64,000 nucleotides of DNA from Isoetes taiwanensis (Eukaryota > Streptophyta > Lycopodiopsida > Isoetales > Isoetaceae): the NCBI GenBank assembly GCA_021234155.1, contig JAJEKV010000272.1:124001-188000 (forward strand), written 5' to 3'. A program made the translations under genes and the position numbers. Shown here one piece after another: positions 20,906 through 32,199 of this stretch (the first letter of the stretch is position 1; each line of letters begins with the position of its first letter). The notes beneath the pieces were generated by a model. It did no database searches. It was given only the letters and a program-made list of their open reading frames with translations, and had not been told where the DNA came from.

Positions 20906-23900
20906 TTCAGTTCAATGGCCAGGGTATTTACATCTTTCTTATTTTTAGGGCTAGGAATGTAGGGTTTTTTTAAGGCTAGGAATGTAGAATTTGTCTGCTA
21001 AGATAGGATATTGTGACTGTTTTTATATCTTTCACAGATGAAGACAATTCCAAAGGATTTGGTTTAGCATTTTTTGTATTCTATTATGTTTGCCTATTCC
21101 ATGTGTCCATGATTAATGCCTTGCCTTCCCAATCTTATTACAATATTATCCCATTATTATATCTATGGACATTGTTTGACACATTATTACATCTATGGAC
21201 ATGATTAAACTTATAAGTCTTAATTTCACCTACAAACTCCACACACATATACCCATTCCACGCATCCATGATTAATGCCCGGCATCGCCGGGCACACATT
21301 TCTAGTTTGTTAATAAAAAGCGATTAGAATAGGATTAGATAAAAGGATGATTAGTATGGTGTTGGAAAAAAATGGAAGAACGAGTGACTATGCTAGAATA
21401 GGATATTTGACTTATAAATTTCTCAATCGTAGCCTTAAATTTATTCTTTCATTTTGGATTGCCTGAAGGGGCAAACCCTTGCATGGGTGTTGGGTGGAAT
21501 TGTACCATCCGATACTAATCCATGTATTATAGCGTCACGTTCAAGTTTTATTCCCCACCATTGATATGGCGAATATTCCCAGTATTGTGCCAGATCAATG
21601 GCCATTAGAATTTTGAGCAAAAAAATGCATGCCACTGTCAATGGTGTAGAACGAACCTATGGTTGAAGCAAATCAAATCTGAAAGAAGGAAAATAAAAAA
21701 ACCACTAGTGCACATGAATTTGCCAGACTCATCTTCACATGGGATGCAGCTATGGCATGTAATCTAAGCTCCGGCTTTGATTTCTTTCAGAAGATCAGCT
21801 CTTTCCTTGATCTATTATACAACTCAAAACCCTTATATTGCTCTAACAGGGAGCAAACAACACAGGTTCGTATAAGCAATGATGGAAGGCTTAAATCGAA
21901 ATAAAGAAAGGAAAAGGGAGGAAGCCTATTTGCAAGAGAAAATCCCTACAGGGGAAGCTATGCTCCGGTTAGGCCCTATTCCAATGAAAGTTCACTGCTC
22001 CGGAGGCCATAGCTCTGGTGTTCAGAGTGTGAGATTTGCACCCATAAAGCAACACTCAGTCTCCTACTTTCCGCTCTTCCTCCACAGATGGACGCAGCCT
22101 ACTCCTACACATAGATCAAACACCTGCACACAAATGGAACCACACAGATGGAATCGGCTAATTGCAACTCCGGCCCTGTCTCAGATTGAGGCAATGCAGT
22201 GAACAACTAAGGAGGTTCTCCTGCAGAGGGCCGGTTGAGTTCACCTGCAAAGGGTCCGCTCTTTTAAACCGACAACACTCCTGCAAATTCAGCTCTTCAA
22301 GTCACCATGGCGGTCTGCTTCAACACACAATCAGCCCAGACCGCCCATCTCTGGCTCGCCTCCAAGCTCCTGCAATCGACCCAACCAGCCGGAATCCTTC
22401 AGCACTGCTGTCAGAGGAGAAAGCAGACTCCTTCGTCTGCAACAGCCCGATGCGTTGGCCTCCTTCTCCCAGACGGCGACGTCTGGACACATACCACAGG
22501 GCAGGACAGCAATTGACTCGTGCCTTCCAAATTTGGCTCTCTGCAATCGAGCCTTTGCAAAAAAGATCCATGCAAAAAGGGAATTCCAAAGCACCCAAAA
22601 TAGCAAAAACCACTCAAGCTCCTCCCACATGGCAAATTATACCATTTTTTATACAATACCATACGAAAATCATAGTCCTAACCACTGCCTGAAAACCCTC
22701 CCCCAACCCAAAACGAAAAAGGCACACTATATGTTATATGACGTGAGCGGCTGCCTTGGGCACTCTTGATTGGCGTTATCAAGCTATTGCACCAAGGAGA
22801 CCTAAAGCAGAGGAGCGCACTGCTACTTTTTCGTGTTTGTCGGGTTGTTTTGCTTCCTAAGGCGACCGATTTGATCTAGTTGGAGCACCTTGCAGCAGGC
22901 CACTATGAAAGTGCAGAAGATGCTACCAGAATCAAACTTTGTAGCAGCCCGCTATGCTAGATGCTAAAACCTGTGACTTAGTGGGTCTCCAAGGTCGAGA
23001 ATTTATGCTCGAAGCATCTGCTCTAGCCATAAGTAAGGCAGTCATTATGGCTGCTCCTACATCGCTCAATTTCCTCCATCTCACACCTGAAGCCATGGCT
23101 TGGAACATAAGATCCATGGAAGTGTAGAAGCTGCTAACAAAAATCAAACGCTGCTTCTCCATAACTGCTTCTCCATGCTGCTTCTCATCCCCTAAGAGCA
23201 ACAGCAGAGGAAGCGGATCCAATCTATACAAAAAAAACCCGTTGATCCAAATTTGGCAGAACCCCCTTAACAAGAAGAAGATAAGATTTAATGCAGATGC
23301 TTCCGCCCTGCATCTTCAGATGAGCACCAACCACCATATCACATCCCATCCCAAAGAAAATCAACCACAAATAGGCCACCAATAGAAACACAACCATCTT
23401 CAACCACAAATAGAAACACAACGAGCTTCAACCGTACAAACACAAACCATGAATAAAAAACCCAATTAATGGCTGCCATGATTTTCACCCAAAACAAAAT
23501 TAAACCCGGGCCTAAAAATAATTGCAGAACTCTAATAATGATATGGCAAAAAGGGTAAAAACAGTGACATAGTAAAAATACCTTCAAGAAATAAGCTAAG
23601 ACTTGGCCACTACGGGAAACTACAAACAGTAACTACGTAAGCCTTAGTGTACTTCAGCACATATAATGTATAGGTGGAAAATTTTTCGTTTTAGTTTCAA
23701 AACACTTCTGGAACATGTTTTGTGAAGCGAGCATTAAAAGGATAGTTTCTCAAATAGGACTACCACAGGAAAGAGTCTTCTTAGATTGGATGATTGGACG
23801 AGGTTAAAGATAAGAGTCCAATTTTACATGCTAGTCTCAGAAAACTTATTACCAGAATATAAGGAATATAAAGATGTGGCCACCTTTTAAATCGTAGAAA

Positions 23901-24200
23901 CCATTCTACAAATGCCTTACATTAAAACCACTAGAAAGTGTTCCAAGGTCCTTTCTACATGCCCACCAAAAGTTTGAAGGTTGTGCAACAACGGGTGCAC
24001 ACTTTAGGACCTCAAAGGCATCGTCTAAATTTAATAATCCCCAGAGGCACCCAGAAACATTCAGATGGAAACAGCAGGTCTTATATCTTGATGCTCAAAA
24101 CATCTGCTCTGACAAGTCTTTCCCTGTACAAATTTTGCCTCACCAATCCTTTGAAGTATGCCATTTAGTATAAGTATACGTAATATAGAAATCACCTTAG
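20906..24200. other. Intergenic, no gene recognised
   Basis: Includes the presumed 3' flank of the DCD-kelch gene near 24.2 kb. Open frames at 21879-22769 on both strands overlap each other and show no family similarity. Confidence 0.55.
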
Positions 24201-27101
24201 CTATACAAATGAAGCAGCGAGAAGACACCGATTCTCAATGCTGTTCACAACACTTTCCCAACCATTAGCACTTGTAAGGCAATCAAGAGATTGCACAAAG
24301 GCACTGGGTGCACTAAATCCTCCAACAACATATATGGCATCCCCTGAAACTGCTGCTGCACCATGTGCACGTTTGGAAAGCATATTAGAAGCTTTATCCC
24401 AAATACGCATCCGAGGCTCAAATACTTCCACGCTAGAGAGGTAATTCTGTCCATCATAGCCTCCAAGTGCATATATCTTACCATTTAACACTGCAGCAGA
24501 CAGACCTGTTCTTCTGCATGACATTGAAGGAACTTGGGACCAAAAGGACTCACGCTGATCATACATTTCTACTGTATTATGGTGAGTTCCATCAGTACTA
24601 CCTCCAAGAACATAGATTGCATTTCCTAATTCAACTGCTGCAAAAGAATGCCTTCTGTCCAACATGGAGACCGATGGTAACCATGATCCTAATCCTGGAT
24701 CAAAATATTCTACTTCCGCGTGGAATGTGTTTCCATTGCGACCACCAAGAGCATATATCCTATCATACAAAGTTACTGCAGCAAGCATGCCGCGCCGTAC
24801 TTCCATAGGTGGGCATGAAGACCATTGAATACCTATTGGATCATATTTTTCGACACTGTTATCCCATGTTGCACCATCCAATCCTCCCAGAACAAAGATG
24901 TGACCATGGAGCGATGCTGCAGCAATGCACGATCTGGCTGTGGGCATGGGTTTTCCAAATGTAATTTCCCTAGTATCCCGAGAGAAAACTTCCACAGAAT
25001 TCAATCGAGACATCAAATTAAAGCCACCTATAACATACAGCTCCGACAAGCATGTAGGAACCTTCACCCGTAATTTTGCAAGCTGAGACTTTATTTCATT
25101 TACTTCTGCCTTCAATGAATGAAGTTCACCAACCATCCCAATTTGCACATTGGCAAGCTCATAATTGTGATGATGCAGTCTTTCAACTTCTTTGAAAATG
25201 TTCCCTGACTTTATTTCATTAATCACCTGTTTTAGCTGCTTGTGCTGATCCTGGATATCACAAATCGCTGCAGCACAAAGCCTGAGACTTCTATCCATCC
25301 CTACAGATGAAGAAGCTGATGTATTTCCTACTTTCTCTTGCAGTTGTATCATGGTTGTAGAAATATTTACGAGAGTATCTGCAGTTTTTGGCACCTTGGA
25401 AGCAATGCCTCTAAGCTTCACTAATATTTCATCAAATTGCTCAGCATCCTCATGAGACAATCTTTCTGTTGCAGTTGCACCCTCAAACGAAATCACATGA
25501 TTTTCGGATGGCTCAAACGGGCCTTCAACAACCTTAATTTCAGTACCATCTTCTGTATCCAAGAAATTGTGCGCGCTGGCCGCACAATACTCCAACTTGC
25601 TAATTGTTTCTACACAATCTGTATGTTTGTAAGATGACATTGTGTCATCTTCCCAACGATCAATCCAATTGTCATTTCTAGCCACCTCAGTGGACTGCCA
25701 ATTATTTTCCTTCTGAATGCTTTCTTGTATTTGACACCATCCTTCCAATGGAAGTTCACCTGTGTCCTTTTCCTCCTCAAAGAATAAGATTTCATTCTCA
25801 GATGGCTCAAAAGAATCTTCATCTACCTTCATTTTTCCACGATCCTCTGATCCGTCTAAGACATTGTGTGCAACGGCATGTTGTCCAACATAGATTTCAC
25901 TTCGTTCATCACCACCCTCATAGCTGCAACTTTTATATACATAGTTATGAAACGATCTTGTTTCATCTCCCCAGCAACTACCATTTGTATTCACCTCTGC
26001 AATCTGCCTACCATTTCTCTCCTGGGCACTTTCTTGTATCTCAGAACTTCTTGATGAGACCTGTTTTATTTGATGATCAATCCTCTCACGTGAACTTTGA
26101 TTTCCCCAACCATCCTTTGTACTTGACCTGTTCTCTTCAACCTGTGCCATATCCCCTGAATTCCCTTGCAGCTGAATCTCTGCCTTTGTGTCAGCTTCTT
26201 CTAGTTGAGGCATTATGTATGAATCCTCTTCAAAGCGATGGCTGTGATCGCTTGCTTCTGCAGTCTCAACAACGCAATGCCATTCAACATGGTCTTTCTT
26301 TACTGACTCGTGACCATGACTTGTTATATCTGATTCCCATCCGTTCTCATGTCTGTCTGCAGATTCACACCCATGGTTACTTGCTGCTGCCATATCATTC
26401 CAACCGTTTTTACCACCTTCTGCTGTGCCATTACCGTTACCCCAAGCATCAGAAAATCTGTCCTCTACGCTCATGGGAAAACCTTCAGACACTGAAGACA
26501 AAGCACTTCCTCTTTTTTTACCCCTTGAGGTCTTCCTAGAAGGCATGAACCCATCACTGTCTAAAGAAGCTGCGATCGGTTGTGGGTTTGGGGCTCTAGC
26601 AGATGCAATGGAGGATCCTTGAAAAAGGGCTATGAGATCGCTTACCTGGTTACTTGTTAGCTCGAACATGAATTTCCTAGCATCAATATAGTTCTGCTTG
26701 ATAGCCTGAGAAAATACCTTCTCATGAAGAGCTTGGCAACCTTGTCTCAAACGGACATAGACTTGTGCAGGATACCTAGTCCTCCCCTTGTTTCCACCAG
26801 TCCAAGCATGAGGATCAAGAGCGAAACCACCTTCACTTGCGGCCTCAAAAATACCATGCAACATCTTATCGTCATAATTGAACAAGAAAAGCGTAAGCCC
26901 AAACCTGATATTTTGCACGTAATTCCAATGCCCTGCAGGAAGTCCAAACAACAGTTTATCGATGCATTCTTGGATGGTATCCTTTGTGCAGCCAAAAATG
27001 ACTCCTGCGAGGTCTCTTTCCGGCAGGCAACGCTGAGGCGCGGCAGATCTTAATTCACCAGTATTGAAGATCACTGTGTGGGTATGTCGCCCTGCGCCCA
27101 T
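24201..27101 (-). CDS. DCD-domain kelch-repeat protein, single exon, 966 aa
   Basis: Residues about 30-160 are a DCD (development and cell death) domain: LAGVIFGCTKDTIQEC, FGLP, LFLFNYDDKMLHGIFEAAS, YPAQVYVRL. An acidic, low-complexity middle follows, with an internal duplication (about residues 355-453 and 457-555). A predicted coiled coil spans about 560-680. Six kelch repeats make up about 687-960 (ELYVIGGF, HIFVLGGLDG, RIYALGGRNG, AIYVLGGSTDG, KIYALGGYDG, AIYVVGGF), forming a beta-propeller. DCD-kelch proteins are a known plant family related to the N-rich proteins (NRP) of stress and cell-death signalling; the partner of this one is unknown. I start at the MGAGR Met because homologues begin that way; an upstream in-frame ATG at 27185 would add 28 residues. 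The frame is intact. A hAT-type element begins 97 bp upstream. Confidence 0.93.
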   Translation of the reverse strand: MGAGRHTHTVIFNTGELRSAAPQRCLPERDLAGVIFGCTKDTIQECIDKLLFGLPAGHWNYVQNIRFGLTLFLFNYDDKMLHGIFEAASEGGFALDPHAWTGGNKGRTRYPAQVYVRLRQGCQALHEKVFSQAIKQNYIDARKFMFELTSNQVSDLIALFQGSSIASARAPNPQPIAASLDSDGFMPSRKTSRGKKRGSALSSVSEGFPMSVEDRFSDAWGNGNGTAEGGKNGWNDMAAASNHGCESADRHENGWESDITSHGHESVKKDHVEWHCVVETAEASDHSHRFEEDSYIMPQLEEADTKAEIQLQGNSGDMAQVEENRSSTKDGWGNQSSRERIDHQIKQVSSRSSEIQESAQERNGRQIAEVNTNGSCWGDETRSFHNYVYKSCSYEGGDERSEIYVGQHAVAHNVLDGSEDRGKMKVDEDSFEPSENEILFFEEEKDTGELPLEGWCQIQESIQKENNWQSTEVARNDNWIDRWEDDTMSSYKHTDCVETISKLEYCAASAHNFLDTEDGTEIKVVEGPFEPSENHVISFEGATATERLSHEDAEQFDEILVKLRGIASKVPKTADTLVNISTTMIQLQEKVGNTSASSSVGMDRSLRLCAAAICDIQDQHKQLKQVINEIKSGNIFKEVERLHHHNYELANVQIGMVGELHSLKAEVNEIKSQLAKLRVKVPTCLSELYVIGGFNLMSRLNSVEVFSRDTREITFGKPMPTARSCIAAASLHGHIFVLGGLDGATWDNSVEKYDPIGIQWSSCPPMEVRRGMLAAVTLYDRIYALGGRNGNTFHAEVEYFDPGLGSWLPSVSMLDRRHSFAAVELGNAIYVLGGSTDGTHHNTVEMYDQRESFWSQVPSMSCRRTGLSAAVLNGKIYALGGYDGQNYLSSVEVFEPRMRIWDKASNMLSKRAHGAAAVSGDAIYVVGGFSAPSAFVQSLDCLTSANGWESVVNSIENRCLLAASFV

Positions 27102-27197
27102 AGCTTCAATTGTGGCCAACCGCCGGGAAGATTTTAGGGTTCCTGCATTAAACCCTGCATGTCTATCAAACCTGTCAACTAACAAAATGACTGAGGC

Positions 27198-28233
27198 CAG
27201 TGATCCAACTTATACGGGTAGTGTCTATATTTTTTTTGTAAGGGCAAATTTTGATGTGCCCTTATTCATGCATGGCAAATTTTAGTATACCCTTAAGTGC
27301 GCTTCAAATTGCCCTTTCTTTTAACTAGGATTACAAAAAGAGCAACTTGTTTTAAGCAAATAGTAAACAAACATAGCTTACTAATTTCAAAAAGAGAACA
27401 TACTTTACTAGTACTTAGTATCATATGTACAATATACTTAACTGAAGTATGAAGCCTCGAAAGTATCAAGAAAACTACCAAAGTTCTATGATCTACCTAT
27501 CTTTGTCATTTTTTTATTCCTTGTTTAAATGGATATCTAATCTACGTCTTCCATCTCTTTTAGACTATTCAATGACACAAACATCAACATGTTCAAACTC
27601 TTGAAGTTTAACTTCAGCTTCTATCCTCATCTTTGATGCTATTTAACTCAATCTTAGGAACATATTCTACTGTAGCACACACCATAACAAAAATAATATT
27701 CTATAAAAAGTAGTAGAATAATTGATTAGCCAGCTCGGTGGATTTTGTTGGAACCCGAATGGAAAATTGACAAATACGAGCTTGCTCTCATGTACGTGAT
27801 TGTTAGATTTTTGCTACTCATTTTCCTTCTTCGCCAAACAAATGACAACCACATTCATTAATTTTAGTCAATCATTGAGTTGAGGGATACTAATTAAATT
27901 TCTTTACCCTCTGCAACACATACCTAAGTATTTTTTGATAAAACTTAGTAGTAGATAAGATAGTAAATATAACAAATACAAATAAATAAGTATAAAACTA
28001 TATTTAGAGAAGGTCCTTACTACCAAATGGACTCCTTATCTTATCTTAACAAAATATTAAGGTTTTTTCAAATTGATGCCCTTATTTTCAAGGGTCCTCC
28101 TTTTTTTGCCATTTTACAGTGAAGGGCAAATTTTCTTGTTGCCCTTATAAATAATGGCTCCTAAGAAAATCCCCTTAATTGGAAGGGTTGGAGGCCTATT
28201 TAAGGGTGGGCAACGTTGTAAAGTTGATCACTG
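27198..28233 (-). mobile_element. Non-autonomous hAT-type element (copy B), inverted relative to copy A
   Basis: The ends are CAGTGATCCAACTTATACGG on the left and, on the complement of the right end, CAGTGATCAACTTTACAACG: terminal inverted repeats starting with CAGTG. On the minus strand the first about 150 bp match copy A's left end (TGATCAACTTT, CCCTTAAA, ATAAGGG, TGCCCTTC blocks in the same order). The last about 60 bp match copy A's right end (CAAAATTTGCCCTTA, then ACTACCC and TATAAGTTG). It has no coding capacity; the interior is AT-rich and differs from copy A. I could not find an 8-bp target duplication (flanks ACTGAGGC and ATGCCCTT). It sits in the promoter or 5' UTR of the DCD-kelch gene. 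Confidence 0.75.
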
Positions 28234-28697
28234 ATGCCCTTTTTCCACAGCACTCTTATTACTCTTATTATATGGCTGTCATATTATTTTAAGACACCGT
28301 TTTGATGGAATAAAAAATTTGGAAATTAGTGATGTAGTACGTGACATCATAAAATTTCTCCCATAGCGTTCCTATCATACGTGCAAAAGTGGGAAATATT
28401 TGCATTTTTTGGATTGCCCAGTAAGGGGGCAATTCGTAAAGGGGCAATTCGTTAGTTAGTTAAAGTAGGCAAATCAAAGGCAGGAGACGATTCTTGTGGC
28501 AAAGATGATTCTTGTCATGGTTACTAGCTTCATGATTTGGAAGAAAAAGAATTGTTGGAGAAGAGAGAAGCTCGGTGAAGAACATGGTAAAATCGGCGAA
28601 CATAATTCCCACCTAGGTGTTGGGCCCTGAATGTTGGTAATCTACCTCAAGCAAGTATTGGAAAGGCAAGCTATGGAAAGAAATATGTTAAAAAAAC

Positions 28698-28719
28698 TAT
28701 TCTATTCTATTCTATTCTT
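28698..28719. repeat. (TTCTA)n microsatellite after an A-run
   Basis: aaaaaaactattctattctattctattctta; the same A-run plus pentamer arrangement as at 19648-19685. Confidence 0.85.
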
Positions 28720-29237
28720 AGGGTTCGATGTAGTAAAAGGAGTCATATATGAATCCAAATAGACGAACTTGGTCCTGAGAAGCCCAACTAATGCACTATG
28801 CTTTACTCCCAACTCAAGACCTCAAACACTCAGAACATGCAAGGGACTGACTAGCCTGTTGAATTAAAAGCATGGAGATCCGGGTATATACATCAGACCA
28901 CTAACAAACCTAACCATCAAACCAACACTGGGACTAACCCAAGCTCGCACGTCTCAAAGACACAACTAATACTAGGGTAAAGTACTATGACCCGAGAAAT
29001 ACAAGAAGGGGGAAGAAGACCAACATTCTGGGAGAGCTACATTTAACTCATATCAAACCATCATTCTCTAGACCTGGACTACTAAGACTACATGAAGCAC
29101 ATATCAACCAGAACTAGAACTTCTCAGAAGTTAAACGGGTGTGTTTCTAATCATATCCCTCACCACACTATACCCTAATGGTCCCATAGATCCCCTCCTA
29201 TGGACAGGAGGGTCAGAGGAAGTGGGATCTTCCTCCA

Positions 29238-29740
29238 TTTGGTAGACATTAGGGCAGCATTGGCTTGCGCGAGGCAAGAACTTGGTATTCTATTGCATTT
29301 GAACAAACTAAAAGATGTTCAATACACTGATCCTTATCAAGATCAGCGTGGCACAGCGGAAGCGTGGTGGGCCTATAACCCACAGGTCCCAAAATCGAAA
29401 CTTGGCTCTGATAGTTCCTCATCCCCTCGCCCTTTTTTTTTATTTCTAGAAAGTGTCTTGATTTGTGATTATCAATTGTCCTCCAACAAGTGTGGGATTG
29501 TAACTCATTCAATGTGCATCCTATATTGTCTGATGACCACCTTGAATATTTTTTAATGTAAAAAAAAACTCTACTCGATTCTTCTAATATTGTTATTTTG
29601 CAATTTGGCATGGTTGTTTTGTGTCACAGCCAACATCCGTCTTAGAGAACATTTAAAATGTCTATTAGATTCTATTCTACTCTACCTTCTTAGAGAACAT
29701 TCAAGATGTCTATTGAATTCTGTAGATAATCAAATCTTGC
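29238..29740 (+). repeat. Direct duplication, copy 1 (tRNA-iMet locus)
   Basis: About 500 bp repeated with a 645-bp offset at 29883-30396. The shared stretch starts about 100 bp before a tRNA-iMet-like sequence and ends about 320 bp after it (…gtagataatcaaat). About 140 bp of unrelated sequence separates the copies. Substitutions and small indels show some age. Confidence 0.9.
29342..29413 (+). tRNA. Degenerate initiator tRNA-Met copy 1 (probable pseudogene)
   Basis: A 72-nt sequence aligning end to end with the plant initiator tRNA-Met. The acceptor 5' end atcag and 3' end ctgata are preserved, as is the T-loop box tcgaaa. Changes from the usual sequence: position 6 (A to C), D-loop gcacag, anticodon CAT to TAT (cctataaccc), and a T-stem ccaaaa that loses pairing. 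A T-run lies about 25 nt downstream. The altered anticodon and stem argue against function as initiator tRNA. Confidence 0.8.
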
Positions 29741-29882
29741 CAAAGGCATTTGATAATAGGAGTGATTTTAGAGGTAGTTTTCGTGGCTATAGTGCTTTTA
29801 TTCATTTTATATGAAGCATAATGCAAGAAAGTTTTTCTACGTCTATGTGCATTCTCTAAATGAAGTTGAGAGGGGCGTTGGA

Positions 29883-30396
29883 GTTGGTAGGCATTAGGGC
29901 AACATTGGCTTGTGCGAGGCAAGAACTTGGTATTCTGTTGCATCTGAACAAACTAAAAGATGTTCAATACACTGATTGTTATCAAGATCAGAGTGGCGCA
30001 GCAGAAGCGTGGCGGCCCATAACCCACAGGTCCTAAGATCGAAACTTGGCTCTGATAGTTCCTCCTTCTCTCTCCCTTTTTTTTTTATTTCTCAAAATTG
30101 TCTTGATTTGTGATTATCAATTGTCCTCCGATAAGTGCGGGGTTGTAACTCATTCAATGTGCATCCTATATTGTCTCATGGTCACCTTGAATCACTTTTA
30201 ATGTGAAAAAAACTCTACTCGATTCTTTTAATGTTGTTATTTTGCAATTTGTCGTTGTTGTTTTATGTCACAGCCAGCATCCGTGTTAGAGAATATTTAA
30301 AATGTCAATTAGATTCTATTCTACTCTACTTTCTTAGAGAACATTCAAGATGTCTATTAAATTCTATTCTAGCAATGTAGTAGATAATCAAATTTT
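29883..30396 (+). repeat. Direct duplication, copy 2 (tRNA-iMet locus)
   Basis: Second copy of the about 500-bp unit; the tRNA-like part starts 645 bp after that of copy 1. Confidence 0.9.
29987..30057 (+). tRNA. Degenerate initiator tRNA-Met copy 2 (probable pseudogene)
   Basis: A 71-nt copy that keeps the normal acceptor start atcagagtggcgcag and the CAT anticodon. It has lost one G of the anticodon stem (ggcggcccataaccc) and carries further changes in the D-loop region and T-stem (cctaagatcgaaacttgg). The shortened stem makes it unlikely to work, although box A and box B are nearly intact. Confidence 0.8.
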
Positions 30397-30691
30397 TTAA
30401 AGTGTAAAAATTTGTAAATTGTGAAATTCTTATAATAGTTTTAAGTCAATCGCTTATCAAACCATCAGATTTTATTTAATTATCATGATTGCTAAATTTT
30501 GAATCTGTTAAATAACTACAAATTGAAATTTTTATATTCTTGAAATGTCTAATTCTATATAGATTCAAATGAAAATTAGTTTGAAAATCAAGTTTATTCT
30601 TTGATAACCATTATAGTTTTAATTGAAAGATAAACTTATATAATTAAAACTTATAATAACAATCAAGAATTTTCAAACAATACATATATTC

Positions 30692-30901
30692 TTATAATGG
30701 CGTTCTTGAAGTGCTATTTATTAAATCTGAATAAGTCCAAATTTTGTTGAATATTGGAAATCTTGAAAAAAAGGGTATCATTCTTCTCCAATTCTTGCAC
30801 ACCAACAAGCATGAGTTGAAGAGATTTTCTATGTCTACAAATACTAGTATGTGCATCTGAATATCCTCTGGAATCCGTTCTGCCATCTTGCTCCGTCCCA
30901 T
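30692..30901 (-). pseudogene. F-box domain fragment
   Basis: A 69-codon frame starting MAERIPEDIQMHILVFVDIE and continuing NLFNSCLLVCKNWRRM fits the F-box consensus (LPEDL..EIL..L....L...R.VCK.W). F-box proteins are substrate receptors of SCF ubiquitin ligases. No kelch, LRR or other C-terminal domain follows on the minus strand, where the sequence turns AT-rich. It is either a first exon with the rest missing or a truncated duplicate. Confidence 0.6.
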
Positions 30902-31021
30902 GAGTAAGTTCCAGATGTAGAATATAACGGTCTTGGTACAGATGTATGTTTTAATAGGAGCCTTTTCCTGAGCCTTTCACGTTTTATTTTTAGAACTTAA
31001 AGGCAATATTTCTATTTGCAG

Positions 31022-31434
31022 TATGATAACGCACATACAAAGACTAAAAATAGTATTGGAACTCGATTGCACCATCAAGAAGCCTAACATGACAGGTATG
31101 TTTTTTTGCTTATAATAATCACAATACGCTGCAGCCAATATCTTGGAGATATTGCAGTGTTAAGTTGTCATATAGTGAACTGATGCGCAAAAACTTGATC
31201 ATTCTGATCTTCGTTTAGTCCTCGTGATGCCATCAGCATGTCAATTCATATAGCTAGGAACAAGCATGTGATCCATTGCTTGCTATTTAGAAGAACATTT
31301 TACTACTGATTTGACAGGTTGCTCTCTGAAGTTAGAGGGTGGTTTGTTAAAGGGAAAACTGGCAATGCATGTTGTAAGGCCCGCTACAAAATATCCAGGT
31401 GGGATTATAAGTATGAAAGAACAGACTTACAAAG
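31022..31434 (+). CDS. Two exon-like segments of an unidentified gene
   Basis: The segments 31022-31095 and 31318-31434 have consensus borders: ttgcag before, CAG|gtatg between, gacag before the second, and AAAG|gttggt after. They join in one frame, reading LELDCTIKKPNMTG, then CSLKLEGGLLKGKLAMHVVR and PATKYPGGIISMKEQTYK. Phase is kept across the intron without a stop, which is unlikely by chance. I do not recognise the protein and found no further exons. It could be a captured or truncated gene fragment. Confidence 0.35.
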
Positions 31435-32199
31435 GTTGGTAGGACAATAAATTAATTTTTACGTCCATGTACATGCTGAACGTGATTTGTGCCGGGCCCT
31501 CTCCTCGGCAAACATCACTACCTTTCTATATGGAGCAAAAGATTTTATCTCACAATTTTAGCTGCAAAAAATTATCTCATCTTTTAAATTCATATATTGC
31601 ACAGTTCCTTTCAAATGTCTTTCAAAATGGCATCTCCAATCAAGCATTTTACAATTGCATAGAGGGTAAAGATTATCTAAAATGAATGCCAATTCCGAAA
31701 TATTTTTTCATTGAAGTTGGAGATAATGACCTTAATCATAACAATTAATGTTTCTAGAATTAATCTAATAGGCAGATTGTTTCTCCAGTTAAATAGGCTT
31801 AAGATTGATGACAGTTTGGAGCTATACTACAATTGTCCAATCCCAGCAAGCCACTGTTATGATAAGTAGCAGACATATTTGCGCTATTCACGCCAAGAGA
31901 GTCACATTATGCCTAAGGATTTGGCACTAGCTCGACGGATCCGCGGAGATCCGATGTAAATTCTAAATTTTTGTGAAAAAAAATTGTTGTATATAAAATT
32001 TTTGTACTTTTAATCATTATGAATATATATTGTTTATCGGTTGATTTCAACTGCTTGGTACGCCACATGTATTTTATAAACATTATAAAAAAAAATTAAT
32101 TATTAATTACTGACAATGACGTCAGCACCTTTACTTTTCAGAGAGAGAGAGAGAGACCATTATATTTTGTGTTCACTATTCTCTTGCACCTTCAACCGT
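31435..32199. other. Intergenic, no gene recognised
   Basis: AT-rich; includes a short (GA)n tract at about 32140-32156. Confidence 0.6.

Noticed and set aside
22162-22769. Overlapping open frames of up to 176 codons on both strands
   Set aside because: No domain, splice structure or consistent composition. Frames open on both strands at once point to base composition rather than a gene.
25748-26539. 263-codon plus-strand frame
   Set aside because: Exactly antisense to the acidic region of the DCD-kelch gene; a shadow frame rich in His/Leu/Pro.
27102-27185. Upstream in-frame start for the DCD-kelch gene
   Set aside because: Homologues start at MGAGR, which corresponds to the Met at 27101.
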